Assembly (NCBI GenBank): GCA_000648925.1
Contig: JFHF01000023.1
Span: 1-64,000, forward strand
Reading direction: 5' to 3'
Length of the DNA: 64,000 nucleotides
Source of the DNA: Caballeronia jiangsuensis
GTDB taxonomy: Bacteria > Pseudomonadota > Gammaproteobacteria > Burkholderiales > Burkholderiaceae
Shown here: positions 19,379 through 27,959 of the stretch, in pieces
Layout of the letters: every line of letters begins with the position of its first letter
How positions within the stretch are numbered: the first letter of the stretch is position 1
Notes under the pieces: model-generated
Seen by the model: the letters and a program-made list of their open reading frames with translations, nothing else
Told to the model about the DNA's origin: nothing
Database searches by the model: none
Program-made: the position numbers and the translations under genes

Positions 19379-20260
19379 ATGAAACACGTTCCCCAAGCAC
19401 GCACCCCGCTCTTCGATCTGGATCTGCTGAAAGCCATCGTCATGGTGGCGGATTGCGGCACCTTCACCGCGGCGTCCGCACGGCTTCATTCGACGCAATC
19501 GACCGTGAGCCAGAAGGTCCGTCGACTGGAGGAGATGGCGGGACACAAGCTGCTCGAACGCGGCAGCCGCGACGTTCGTCCGACCGACGCCGGAGAAACC
19601 CTGCTCGCATACGCACGCCGGATGCTCGCGCTCAACGATGAAATGATCGAGGCGCTATCGGGCGCGAACGTGGGCCTGACCGTGCGTCTCGGCGTGCCGG
19701 AAGACTTCGTCGGCGGGCCGACCACGCACATGCTGGCCGCGTTCAATCGCAAGCATCCGCAGGTGAAGCTCGAAGTGACGAGCGGGCTGAGCCGCGATAT
19801 CAGCGCCAGCTACGATCGCGGCGACCTCGATCTGGTTCTCGTGAAGCAGCGCCGCAATAGCCGCGAGGCCGTCGCGAGCTGGCCGGAGCAACTGCGATGG
19901 ATCGACAGCGCGAAGAATCCCTCGTTCGGCCTGAACCCGATTCCGCTCGTCGCGTTTCCGCCGCGCGGGCTTTATCGCGACGACATGACCAACGCGATCG
20001 AAAGCATCGGGCGGCGCTGGCGGCTGAGCTTCATCAGTTCGAGTCTGAGCGGCATTCAGGCGGCCGTCGCCGATGGTCTGGGAATCAGCCTGCTTCCGGC
20101 GCGCGCCGTTTCGCCGGATCACGTCGTGCTGACGGCGAAGAACGGGCTGCCGGCCATCGAGACGATGGATATCGCGTTGCTGCATCGTCCGACCGCGGAT
20201 ACCGTCGTCAAGGAACTCGCGCGGGCAATGTCGCGGATGTTCGGCCCGCAGCGGCGATAG
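19379..20260 (+). CDS. LysR-family regulator of the amidohydrolase/symporter block
   Basis: 293 residues. The winged helix at residues 10-70 reads LDLLKAIVMVADCGTFTAAS with STQSTVSQKVRRLEE as recognition region; the remainder is a substrate-binding effector domain. Starts considered: GTG/ATG at 19337 and ATG at 19379; the latter begins just before the HTH as in most LysR proteins. It is divergent from the porin at 19118 with a 260-base shared region, the classical LysR layout, so the porin-symporter-hydrolase operon is the expected target. Inducer unknown. Confidence 0.9.
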   Translation: MKHVPQARTPLFDLDLLKAIVMVADCGTFTAASARLHSTQSTVSQKVRRLEEMAGHKLLERGSRDVRPTDAGETLLAYARRMLALNDEMIEALSGANVGLTVRLGVPEDFVGGPTTHMLAAFNRKHPQVKLEVTSGLSRDISASYDRGDLDLVLVKQRRNSREAVASWPEQLRWIDSAKNPSFGLNPIPLVAFPPRGLYRDDMTNAIESIGRRWRLSFISSSLSGIQAAVADGLGISLLPARAVSPDHVVLTAKNGLPAIETMDIALLHRPTADTVVKELARAMSRMFGPQRR

Positions 20261-20264
20261 CCGC
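20251..20264. terminator. Weak hairpin at the lysR tail
   Basis: GCGGC-GATA-GCCGC forms a 5-bp GC stem at the last codons of the plus-strand LysR gene, followed by CGGGTTT, in the 47-base gap to the convergent LysR gene. Short stem; low confidence. Confidence 0.3.
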
Positions 20265-20307
20265 CGGGTTTACAGGCTGGTCGAGCGAAAGACGATTAGT
20301 TGCGTTG

Positions 20308-21237
20308 CTATCTCACCCATCCGCGCTCGATGAGCGGCACGTCCCACACCGGCTCCGGTCCCAGCCGCTCGGCGAGAAACTCGACCAGCGCTTTCACCTT
20401 GAGCCCCTGACGTTGCGTCGCCGGATAGACGGCGGCGAAGTTCATCGGCGAGAGCGCGTAGTCCGCGAGTATCGGCACGAGCGAGCCATCGAGAAGCGAC
20501 GCGCTCGCCACCAGCGTCGGCAGGCACACGACTCCGCCGCCCGTCAGCGCGTAGTCATGGAGCAAATGGACGGAATTGGAACGGATGATGCCGGGCAATT
20601 CGATTTCCACGACCTCGTCGCCGCGTGTCATCGTCCAACGATTGCGCGACGGATAACCCGAATAGAGCGCCGTCCGGTGATCCAGCAGTTCGCGCGGATG
20701 GCGCGGCGCGCCGTGCTCCTGTAGATACGAAGGCGCGGCGCAGAACAATCGCCGGACGGTGAAGAGACGCCGCTCGATCAGCGATTCGGAGATCGCCGGA
20801 AAAATCTGGAACGCGACGTCGAAGCCCTCCTCGATCGGATCGACGACGCGATCATTGACGATCACGTCGAGCTGGATGCCGGGATAACGTCGATTGAATT
20901 CGGCCAGCGATGCGCCGAAGTGACCCAGCGCGAAACCCGGCAGCATCTGGATCCGCAGGCGCCCGGTCGGGGTCGCGCGCAACTCGCGCATCTGGTCGGT
21001 CAGTTCGTTGACGCGCCCCACGACCTCCGCGCAATCCCGATAGAACGCCTCGCCGACATCGGAAAGCCGCACGTGCCGCGTGCTGCGGTGAAACAACGGC
21101 ACGTTGAGAAACTTCTCCAGTTGCTGGATGCGCGTGGTGACCACCGAACTGGCCACCCCGAGCTGGCGCGCCGCCTCCGCGAAGCTGCTGGTCTCCGCAA
21201 CCCGCACGAAGGCCTCGATGCTGAGAAAACGATCCAT
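20308..21237 (-). CDS. LysR-family transcriptional regulator
   Basis: 309 residues from the ATG at 21237, which opens MDRFLSIEAFVRVAETSSFA, the standard LysR beginning; 14 extra upstream codons are unlikely. The helix-turn-helix is AARQLGVASSVVTTRIQQLE. The effector domain resembles the group that regulates small redox or efflux genes. It follows the MFS transporter on the same strand after 69 bases, so it may be co-transcribed with or regulate that transporter. Confidence 0.9.
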   Translation of the reverse strand: MDRFLSIEAFVRVAETSSFAEAARQLGVASSVVTTRIQQLEKFLNVPLFHRSTRHVRLSDVGEAFYRDCAEVVGRVNELTDQMRELRATPTGRLRIQMLPGFALGHFGASLAEFNRRYPGIQLDVIVNDRVVDPIEEGFDVAFQIFPAISESLIERRLFTVRRLFCAAPSYLQEHGAPRHPRELLDHRTALYSGYPSRNRWTMTRGDEVVEIELPGIIRSNSVHLLHDYALTGGGVVCLPTLVASASLLDGSLVPILADYALSPMNFAAVYPATQRQGLKVKALVEFLAERLGPEPVWDVPLIERGWVR

Positions 21238-21306
21238 GCCGGTCCCTTTCGGTCGTGTCCAGCATGTCAGTGTATCCAAAGCGCGCGAGGCTCCGGGACA
21301 GCCGTT

Positions 21307-22569
21307 TTACTCGGGCTGCTCGACGCCGGTGAACTCGACCGTCCCCGAATTCCGGCGCACTTTGGCGGGCGCGGTTTCTTCGAGCAGCAGGCTCACGCCG
21401 ATACCGAGCAGCACCGCGCAGATCGGCAGCCAGAGAATATTCTGGATACCGAAACGTGTCGCGACGAATCCCGCGAGCGCCGGCGCCACGCCGCCGCCGA
21501 AAATCTCGCCCGCGCCGACGACGATCCCGATCGCGGTCGACACCATGCCGACGGGCGCCGCCTCCGTCGCGACCGGCCCGGAAAGCAGCGCGACGAGACC
21601 CAGCGTGAAGAAGGACGCGACGAACAGCACGATGAACAGGATCAGCGGCTGCGCGCCGAGTCCGCGAAACACGTACAGCATGACCGCCGTCCCCGTGAAA
21701 CCGGCGATGCTCGCGAGCCGCCGGCCGACGAGATCGGAGAGCCCCGGTAGACCGAACTGCCCGACGAAGCCGCCGAAGCCGATCGCCGACACGACGATGC
21801 CCATGCGCTGGGTGTCGAGCGCGAGGTAGTCGGTGAGATAAAGCGGCAGCATCGCGCCGAGCACGAAGACGCCCGTCATCGCACAGAACAGCGCGACCAT
21901 GGCGACAGGAATGTTGCGACGCTTCAGCACGTCGCGCCAGTTGCCCTGCGCGGCCGGCGTCTTCTGTTCCACGGCCGGCGACTCGGCGGATCGCGGCTCG
22001 CGAATCACGAAGTACATCAGCAGCCCGAGAATCAGGCCGGGAATCGAGACAAGCGCGAAGACCCAGCGCCACGAGACCACGCCGAGCAATTGCGTCGCGA
22101 TGATCGGCGAAAGCGCGAGCCCGAAGAGTGCGAATCCGCTTTGCTGAAGCCCGAGATTGAAACCGCGCCGCTTCGGATGAGAAGCGTCCGCGGTCGCGGC
22201 GAAACTCGTCGGACAGAACGAGCCTTCGGCGACGCCCATCAACGCCCGCACGGCGAGCAGACTGGCGAGACCACCCGCGACGCCGGAGAAACCGGACAGC
22301 AGGGAGAAAGCGATGATCGCGGGAATCAGCACCTTGCGCCGCCCGATCTTGTCGGAGATGCCGCCCATCAGCGCGGCGAACACGCCCCACGAAAGACCCA
22401 GTATGCCGATGCAATTGCCGACGTCCTGCGCGGTGAGATGCAGGTCCTTCATGATCGCCGGGAAGAGCGGCGCGATCAGCCACCGGTCGAGGCCGACGAG
22501 GCCGAATCCGAGCGCAAGCAGCGTCACGGCTTTCCATTCGTAGGACGTATCCCACCGTTTCGAGGTCAT
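21307..22569 (-). CDS. MFS transporter
   Basis: A 420-residue major facilitator with 12 predicted spans. The loop 2-3 motif is GGISDKIGRRKVL, the equivalent in the second half is LSDLVGRRL. The ATG at 22569 is preceded by AGGAGACAGAG; the open frame upstream has no protein-like features. The family is that of small organic anion / aromatic acid transporters. The genes beside it give no clear substrate. Confidence 0.9.
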   Translation of the reverse strand: MTSKRWDTSYEWKAVTLLALGFGLVGLDRWLIAPLFPAIMKDLHLTAQDVGNCIGILGLSWGVFAALMGGISDKIGRRKVLIPAIIAFSLLSGFSGVAGGLASLLAVRALMGVAEGSFCPTSFAATADASHPKRRGFNLGLQQSGFALFGLALSPIIATQLLGVVSWRWVFALVSIPGLILGLLMYFVIREPRSAESPAVEQKTPAAQGNWRDVLKRRNIPVAMVALFCAMTGVFVLGAMLPLYLTDYLALDTQRMGIVVSAIGFGGFVGQFGLPGLSDLVGRRLASIAGFTGTAVMLYVFRGLGAQPLILFIVLFVASFFTLGLVALLSGPVATEAAPVGMVSTAIGIVVGAGEIFGGGVAPALAGFVATRFGIQNILWLPICAVLLGIGVSLLLEETAPAKVRRNSGTVEFTGVEQPE

Positions 22570-22832
22570 CTCTGTCTCCTGAGTCAGAATCGCCGGCGGG
22601 TTCGTCGCAGTGCGGCCTCGCCGACGGAACAGAGAGTGACCCAGACGCCGTTCGAAAAGAACGGCCGAAAGGGCGAACGCGTCATTTGCGAAATGCAAAC
22701 AATGGCGCAAGCGCAGTCGTCGCCGGGTTCGGACGAGGCGGGCCGAGCGGATTTCGCTCCAACTAGGGATACTTCGGATGGACGCCCTGTGCATGCAGTA
22801 ATGTTCAGCCACGGGCATAAGGAGGACGCGAC

Positions 22833-23141
22833 ATGAGAAAACCACTGACAATCCGCTTTATGGTCCCGGCGCTGGCGATCACGCTGGCCGGATGCGCCGC
22901 GAGCGGCATGCAGCAAAGCACGACGAACCTGAGCGCAGCGCAATGCCGCGATCTCACCGCGCTCAGAAACCACGCGCCGCCCACGCGCGAGCGCAACATG
23001 AGCGAACTGGCGGCGCTGGAGCGGGCGGGCTACGACCCGTCGAAGTTTTACGATCCGTACTATCCCGACGATCTGCACGCGGCGCAACGTCAGGTCGATC
23101 GCTGGTATCAGGCGGAGTGTCCAGAGGCGCGGCCGGATTGA
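22833..23141 (+). CDS. Small putative lipoprotein
   Basis: 102 residues with a lipoprotein signal: basic start RKPLTIRF, hydrophobic stretch and lipobox LAGC with Cys at residue 21. The mature part is polar, with LERAGYDPSKFYDPYYPDD as the most distinctive stretch, resembling short DUF4148-like or uncharacterised Burkholderia lipoproteins. AAGGAGG-type sequence (ATAAGGAGGACGCGAC) lies just before the ATG. It precedes the FKBP gene by 50 bases on the same strand. Confidence 0.75.
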   Translation: MRKPLTIRFMVPALAITLAGCAASGMQQSTTNLSAAQCRDLTALRNHAPPTRERNMSELAALERAGYDPSKFYDPYYPDDLHAAQRQVDRWYQAECPEARPD

Positions 23142-23191
23142 CGCGCAAACGCTCCCGATATAATCGGCGTTCCGTCCAACGAGGTTATCGC

Positions 23192-23590
23192 ATGAAATCA
23201 GTCATCGCTTTGCTTGCAGCATCGGCCATCGCATCGAGCGCATTCGCCGCCAACGCCGTCGACAAATTGCCGTCGGGTGTCGTCGTCGAACACCTCACAC
23301 AGGGCACGGGCCCGCAACCGAAAGCCGACGACGTGGTGAGCGTCAACTATCGCGGCACGCTCGCCAACGGCACCGAGTTCGACAGTTCGAGCAAGCACGG
23401 CGGCCCCGCGACCTTCCCGCTCAATCGGGTGATTCCGTGCTGGACGCAAGGCGTGCAGAAGATCAAGGTCGGCGGCAAGGCGAAGCTGACATGCCCCGCC
23501 GCAACCGCTTACGGCGATCGCGGCGTGGGCGCGATCCCGCCGAACAGCGACCTGACGTTCGAAGTCGAACTGCTCGGCATCCAGAAGTAA
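23192..23590 (+). CDS. FKBP-type peptidyl-prolyl isomerase, exported
   Basis: 132 residues: signal peptide MKSVIALLAASAIASSAFA followed by a single FKBP domain. The catalytic-pocket residues appear in VSVNYRGTLANGTEFDSS, VIPCWTQGVQKIKVGGKAKL and YGDRGVGAIPPNSDLTFEVELL. It catalyses cis-trans isomerisation of Xaa-Pro bonds, here in the periplasm. The ATG at 23192 is the one directly before the signal peptide; the longer open frame upstream overlaps the lipoprotein gene in another frame and is rejected. Confidence 0.92.
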   Translation: MKSVIALLAASAIASSAFAANAVDKLPSGVVVEHLTQGTGPQPKADDVVSVNYRGTLANGTEFDSSSKHGGPATFPLNRVIPCWTQGVQKIKVGGKAKLTCPAATAYGDRGVGAIPPNSDLTFEVELLGIQK

Positions 23591-23615
23591 GCCCGCTGGC
23601 GAAGGCGCGTTCGAT

Positions 23616-24332
23616 TCACTCGCCGCCTTCGCCCCGCAATTGCGCAAGCGACGCACGTTGCTTGCCGTTCGCGTCGAAGTTGTCGTCGGCGAGCCAGCGC
23701 TCGAATGCGCGTCGAATGCGCGGCCAGTCCTTGTCGATGATCGCGTACCAGGCCGTGTCGCGATTGCGTCCCTTGTAGACGATCGCCTGCCTGAAAATCC
23801 CCTCGAATTCGAAGCCGAGCCGCAGCGCGGTCTTGCGCGAAGGCGCGTTCAGGCTGTCGCACTTCCATTCGTAGCGCCGATAACCCAGGTCGTCGAAGAC
23901 ATGGCGCATCAACAGATATTGCGCTTCCGTCGATATGCGCGTCTGCTTGAGCAACGGCGAAAACGTGACGCTGCCCATTTCGATGACGCCATGAACCGGC
24001 TCGATGCGCATCAGCGCCAGCGTGCCGACCGCCTTGCCGCTCGCGGAATCGACGACGGTGTAATGAAGCGGATCGTTGGACGCCGCGGCCTTGGTCAGAT
24101 AGTCGCGGAACGCGTCGAAGTCCGTGAACGGTCCGACGAAGAGATACGTCCAGTCGCTGCCATCCGCGGCCTGTCCATAGGCGTCGAAAAGGTCCACCGC
24201 GTGGCGCGCCACGTCGAGCGGCACGATGCGGCAATGCCTGCCGTCGATACCGATGCGCGCGGGCCGCTCGCGCGCCGTCCACTCCGCCACCGCTTCGCCG
24301 ATGGGCTGCCCATACTCGTTGGTTCTCGTCAT
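23616..24332 (-). CDS. GNAT-family N-acetyltransferase (RimJ/RimL-like)
   Basis: 238 residues. The GNAT core runs from about residue 30 to 190, with FRDYLTKAA, VGTLALMRIEPVHGVIEMGS (strands 4 and 5) and SRKTALRLGFEFEGIFRQAI, the last being typical of the RimJ/RimL-like group that acetylates amino groups on proteins or small molecules. The ATG at 24332 (MTRTNEYGQPIG) fits the usual beginning of these proteins; an ATG 21 codons earlier is possible. Divergent from the 2HCT transporter. Confidence 0.87.
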   Translation of the reverse strand: MTRTNEYGQPIGEAVAEWTARERPARIGIDGRHCRIVPLDVARHAVDLFDAYGQAADGSDWTYLFVGPFTDFDAFRDYLTKAAASNDPLHYTVVDSASGKAVGTLALMRIEPVHGVIEMGSVTFSPLLKQTRISTEAQYLLMRHVFDDLGYRRYEWKCDSLNAPSRKTALRLGFEFEGIFRQAIVYKGRNRDTAWYAIIDKDWPRIRRAFERWLADDNFDANGKQRASLAQLRGEGGE

Positions 24333-24400
24333 GCGTGAAGGAACTCCGGTTGCATTGAAAAGGATGAGCTCACAGTCTAAAACCTCAGCCATCAAAACGG

Positions 24401-24420
24401 TCCGATTCTGAAATTTCGGA
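24401..24420. promoter_or_regulatory. Candidate activator (DctD-type) upstream site
   Basis: TCCGA-N10-TCGGA, a 5+5 inverted repeat centred about 93 bases before the -24 element of the sigma-54 promoter, a usual distance for an enhancer-binding protein. The response regulator encoded at 27952 is the natural candidate. Inference. Confidence 0.4.
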
Positions 24421-24502
24421 ACGGCGCGCGCGCGTCCGCTGTCGTCTCAAAAAAATCCACATCAAATCAGTGGCTTGGCATGTCGCATCCGCGCGTGTCC
24501 GT

Positions 24503-24518
24503 TGGCACGGCCCTTGCC
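24503..24518 (+). promoter_or_regulatory. Sigma-54 (-24/-12) promoter
   Basis: TGGCACGGCCCTTGCC matches the consensus TGGCACR-N4-TTGCW at every fixed position except the last. It points toward the 2HCT transporter operon, which also encodes a sigma-54-dependent response regulator with a GAFTGA motif. Transcription would start near 24530. Confidence 0.8.
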
Positions 24519-24752
24519 TTGTCATAGGCATAGACCCCGCCGCGAACGCGCTTCGCCGCTCAGGGCCAGCCAACAACGGAGACGACATCTTGACCCTGCC
24601 ATTGCCCCGGCGCGCACGCGCATTCTTCCGGTAACCGGCCGCCCCCGCTTTCCCCGACATATCCCGAATCATCCGCCACACGCGGCGTGGGACACACACG
24701 CCCGCCGTTCGGATTGCAGCACATGCATCGCCCAAACAGCAAGGAGACATAC

Positions 24753-26111
24753 GTGCAGATCACATCTCAAAGCGCGCAGCACGACGACGCGCAGCCGGCA
24801 TCGACGAACAAGGAACGCTTCTGGCCCGAGGGCTGGTGGAAGCTGATGGAAACGCGCATCGGCATCATTCCGCTGCCGGTGTATCTGCTGCTGCTCGGCC
24901 TGATCACGGGATTCGCGGTGACGGGCAAGGTGCCGGGCGAAATCTCGATGGCGATCGCCGTGCTCGCCTTCTTCGGCTTTACGTGCGCCGAGATCGGCAA
25001 GCGCATGCCGCTCGTGCGCAACATCGGCGCGGCGGCGATCTTCGCGACCTTCATTCCGTCGGCGCTCACCTACTATCATCTGCTGCCGAAGCCGATCCTG
25101 AATCTCACGACCGAGTTCACGAAGCAGACGAACTTCCTGTATCTCTTCATCGCGTCGATCATCGTCGGCAGCATTCTGAGCATGGACCGGCGCGTGCTGA
25201 TCAAGGGCTTCATCAAGATCTTCATTCCGCTCGCGGTCGGCTCGATCGCGGCGGCGATCGTCGGCACGCTGGTCGGCACGGCGCTCGGGCTCGGCGCGCG
25301 TCACACGCTGCTCTACATCGTCGTGCCGATCATGGCGGGCGGCGTCGGCGAAGGCGCGATCCCGCTTTCGATCGGCTATTCGGAGATCATGCATCTGCCG
25401 CAGGGCGAACTCTTCGCGCAGGTCTTGCCGCCCGTGATGCTCGGCAGTCTCACCGCGATCGTGCTGTCCGGCGTGCTCGACATGATCGGCCGCCGCTTTC
25501 CGCATCTGACCGGCCAGGGCCGTCTGCAGGTCGGCGAGCAGGACGAGATGGACCCGGTGAAGGAAGAGATCACCGGGCATATCGACGTGACGCACATCGC
25601 GGCGGCGGGCATCACGGCGATCACGCTGTATCTGCTCGGCCTGATGTGCAGAAACATCTTCGGCCTGCCGGCCCCGGTGGCGATGCTGTTTCTGGCGGTG
25701 CTGGTGAAGCTCGCACGGGCGGTGTCGCCGCAGCTTCAGGAAGGCGCGTTCGTGGTGTACAAGTTCTTTTCGACGGCGGTGACCTATCCGCTGCTGTTCG
25801 CGATCGGCGTGGCGATGACGCCGTGGGACAAGCTGATGGCGGCGTTCACGGTGGCGAACATCGTGACGATCGTGATCACGGTCGCGACGCTCATGGGCAC
25901 GGGCTTCGTGGTCGGACGGCTGATGAAGATGTACCCTATCGACACCGCGATCGTGAACGCATGCCACAGCGGCCAGGGCGGCACGGGCGACGTGGCGATC
26001 CTGACGGCCGCCAACCGGATGACACTGATGCCCTTTGCGCAGATCGCGACGCGCATCGGCGGTGCGATCGTCGTCACGCTGACCTTGCTGGTGCTGGCGC
26101 ATTTCGGATGA
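24753..26111 (+). CDS. 2-hydroxycarboxylate (citrate/malate) transporter, 2HCT family
   Basis: 452 residues with about 11 spans. It carries GGVGEGAIPLSIGYS and NACHSGQGGTGDVAILTAANRM, the two GGXG re-entrant loops that define the CitS/MleP/CimH family, in each half of the protein. Members import citrate, malate or other 2-hydroxyacids with sodium or protons. I choose the GTG at 24753 because AAGGAGA lies 6 bases upstream; the ATG at 24687 would add 22 residues lacking any family character. A DctB/DctD-type two-component system follows after 6 bases, so control by a C4-dicarboxylate-like sensor is likely. Confidence 0.9.
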   Translation: MQITSQSAQHDDAQPASTNKERFWPEGWWKLMETRIGIIPLPVYLLLLGLITGFAVTGKVPGEISMAIAVLAFFGFTCAEIGKRMPLVRNIGAAAIFATFIPSALTYYHLLPKPILNLTTEFTKQTNFLYLFIASIIVGSILSMDRRVLIKGFIKIFIPLAVGSIAAAIVGTLVGTALGLGARHTLLYIVVPIMAGGVGEGAIPLSIGYSEIMHLPQGELFAQVLPPVMLGSLTAIVLSGVLDMIGRRFPHLTGQGRLQVGEQDEMDPVKEEITGHIDVTHIAAAGITAITLYLLGLMCRNIFGLPAPVAMLFLAVLVKLARAVSPQLQEGAFVVYKFFSTAVTYPLLFAIGVAMTPWDKLMAAFTVANIVTIVITVATLMGTGFVVGRLMKMYPIDTAIVNACHSGQGGTGDVAILTAANRMTLMPFAQIATRIGGAIVVTLTLLVLAHFG

Positions 26112-26117
26112 CCGTGT

Positions 26118-27959
26118 ATGACGATGTTGGGCGTTCCCCTGTGGGCAGTGGCGGCAAGCGCGGTGCTCTATCTCGCCGCGGCCGCCGCCGCCGTGGAAGT
26201 GGCCTGGCATCGCGGACTCGACGCACTGACCGAAGCGGGCGCGCACCGGCTGGATCTGTACGCCGCGAGCCTCAAGAGCGAACTGGGCCGCTATGAAATC
26301 CTTCCGGCGATCGCGGCGCGCCAGGACAGCATCAAGACCTTGCTCGAAGCGCCGCCCGACGCGCGGCGCGCGCTGCTCCCCGCCGTCGACGATTATCTCG
26401 AAGCGGTCAACAAGGACGCGGGCAGCGTCGCGGTGGATGTCATCGATTTGAACGGCGACGTCATCGCCGCGAGCAACTGGAATCAGCGGGTGAGCTTCGT
26501 CGGCACGAACGTCGCGTATCGCCCGTACTTCACCGATTCGATCTCGGGCGGCAGCGGCCGCTTCTTCGGCATCGGCACGAACACGGGCGAGCCGGGCCTG
26601 TACTTCGCGAGCGCGGTGCGTGGCGCGGGCAAGGTGCTCGGCGCGACGGCCGTCAAGCTGAGCGTCGATCCGCTCGAAGCCGCGTGGCGCGTGCCGAACG
26701 AAGCCGCGATGGTCGTCGATGGCAACGGCGTGGTCGTGATCTCGACCGTGCCCGCGTGGAAGTTCACCGCGCTCGCGCCCATCGCCGCGCACAAGCAGGA
26801 GCAGATTCAGGCGTCGCGCCAGTATGCGGGCCGCAAGGTCGATAATCTCGGCTACGAACGGCTCGACGACTGGCGCAACGGCGCGTGGTTCGCGCGCCTG
26901 CCCGACTGGTCGCATCCCGGCCGCACGCGGCGCTATCTCGTGATGTCGCGCAGCGCGCCGCAGGCGGGCGACGCGATCATGGTGGCGCTCGATCTCTCGA
27001 CGGCGCGGCGTCAGCAACAACTCGCCTTCGCGTTCGTGACGCTCGCGTTCCTGATCGCGGGACTTTATGGTCTCTACGCCGTGCAGCGACGCCGCGTGAT
27101 CGTCGAGCGGCTCAAGGCGCAGGACGCCTTGCAGCGCGCGAACGACCGTCTCGAAGAAACCGTGCATCAGCGCACGGCGGCATTGCAACAGGAGATCGAG
27201 GAACGCGTGCTCACCGAGCACAAGCTGCGCGATTCGCAACAGGAAGTCGTGCATGCGGGCAAGCTCGCCGTGCTCGGCCAGATGGCGGCTGGCCTGACGC
27301 ACGAAATCAATCAGCCGCTCGTCGCCATCCGCACGCTGTGCGACAACGCGCGCACTTTCTTCGAGCGCGGCCAGCCCGCGCAGGCCATCGCCAATCTGGA
27401 GCGCGTGGGCAAACTCGTCGAGAACATGGCACAGCTCACGGCGGAACTGAAGGCGTTCGCGAGAAAGCCCGAGGCGAACACCGTGCCGGTCGCGCTCGGC
27501 GATGCGCTTGCACATGCGCGGCTCATGTACGACGCGCGCATCCGCGACGAACGCATCCAGCTCGATATCGACATCGCGCCGGACGCCATCGTCGAAGCCG
27601 AGCCGGGGCGTCTGCAACAGGTGATCGTCAACCTGCTGGGTAACGCGCTCGATGCGCTCGCCGGATGCGAAACGCCGCGCATCCGCATCGGCGCAAACCG
27701 GGCCGACGATCCCGCGCACGTGATCTTCTTCATCGCCGACAACGGTCCCGGCATCGATCCGCACGTGCTCGCGCATCTGTTCGAGCCGTTCGTGACGACC
27801 AAGCCGCGCGGGCATGGCCTCGGCCTCGGGCTCGCGATCACGTCGCGCATCGTCGAGGGCTTCGGCGCACGGATCGCGGCTGTCAATCTCGAGGGCGGTG
27901 GCGCACAATTCACCATCGAATTCGTTGCGGCGAACGGCAGGAGCGCTGACAGTGACTAA
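26118..27959 (+). CDS. DctB-type sensor histidine kinase
   Basis: 613 residues. One membrane span at about 8-26, a periplasmic double-Cache sensor (SFVGTNVAYRPYFTDSI, RFFGIGTNTGEPGLYFASAV) to about residue 280, a second span at about 298-316, a coiled linker, then HisKA with the phospho-acceptor His395 in GLTHEINQPL and an HATPase domain (VNLLGNALDALAG, FIADNGPGID, GHGLGLGLAI). This architecture is that of DctB, which reads periplasmic dicarboxylates. It overlaps the response regulator by 8 bases. Likely ligand is the substrate of the adjacent 2HCT transporter. Confidence 0.93.
   Translation: MTMLGVPLWAVAASAVLYLAAAAAAVEVAWHRGLDALTEAGAHRLDLYAASLKSELGRYEILPAIAARQDSIKTLLEAPPDARRALLPAVDDYLEAVNKDAGSVAVDVIDLNGDVIAASNWNQRVSFVGTNVAYRPYFTDSISGGSGRFFGIGTNTGEPGLYFASAVRGAGKVLGATAVKLSVDPLEAAWRVPNEAAMVVDGNGVVVISTVPAWKFTALAPIAAHKQEQIQASRQYAGRKVDNLGYERLDDWRNGAWFARLPDWSHPGRTRRYLVMSRSAPQAGDAIMVALDLSTARRQQQLAFAFVTLAFLIAGLYGLYAVQRRRVIVERLKAQDALQRANDRLEETVHQRTAALQQEIEERVLTEHKLRDSQQEVVHAGKLAVLGQMAAGLTHEINQPLVAIRTLCDNARTFFERGQPAQAIANLERVGKLVENMAQLTAELKAFARKPEANTVPVALGDALAHARLMYDARIRDERIQLDIDIAPDAIVEAEPGRLQQVIVNLLGNALDALAGCETPRIRIGANRADDPAHVIFFIADNGPGIDPHVLAHLFEPFVTTKPRGHGLGLGLAITSRIVEGFGARIAAVNLEGGGAQFTIEFVAANGRSADSD

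Larger units (their letters stand above)
24333..24752. promoter_or_regulatory. Regulatory region before the 2HCT transporter
   Basis: A 420-base divergent gap. It holds a sigma-54 promoter at 24503-24518 and an inverted repeat at 24401-24420 (own entries), leaving a leader of roughly 220 bases before the GTG start of the transporter. No small gene is supported in it. Confidence 0.6.
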
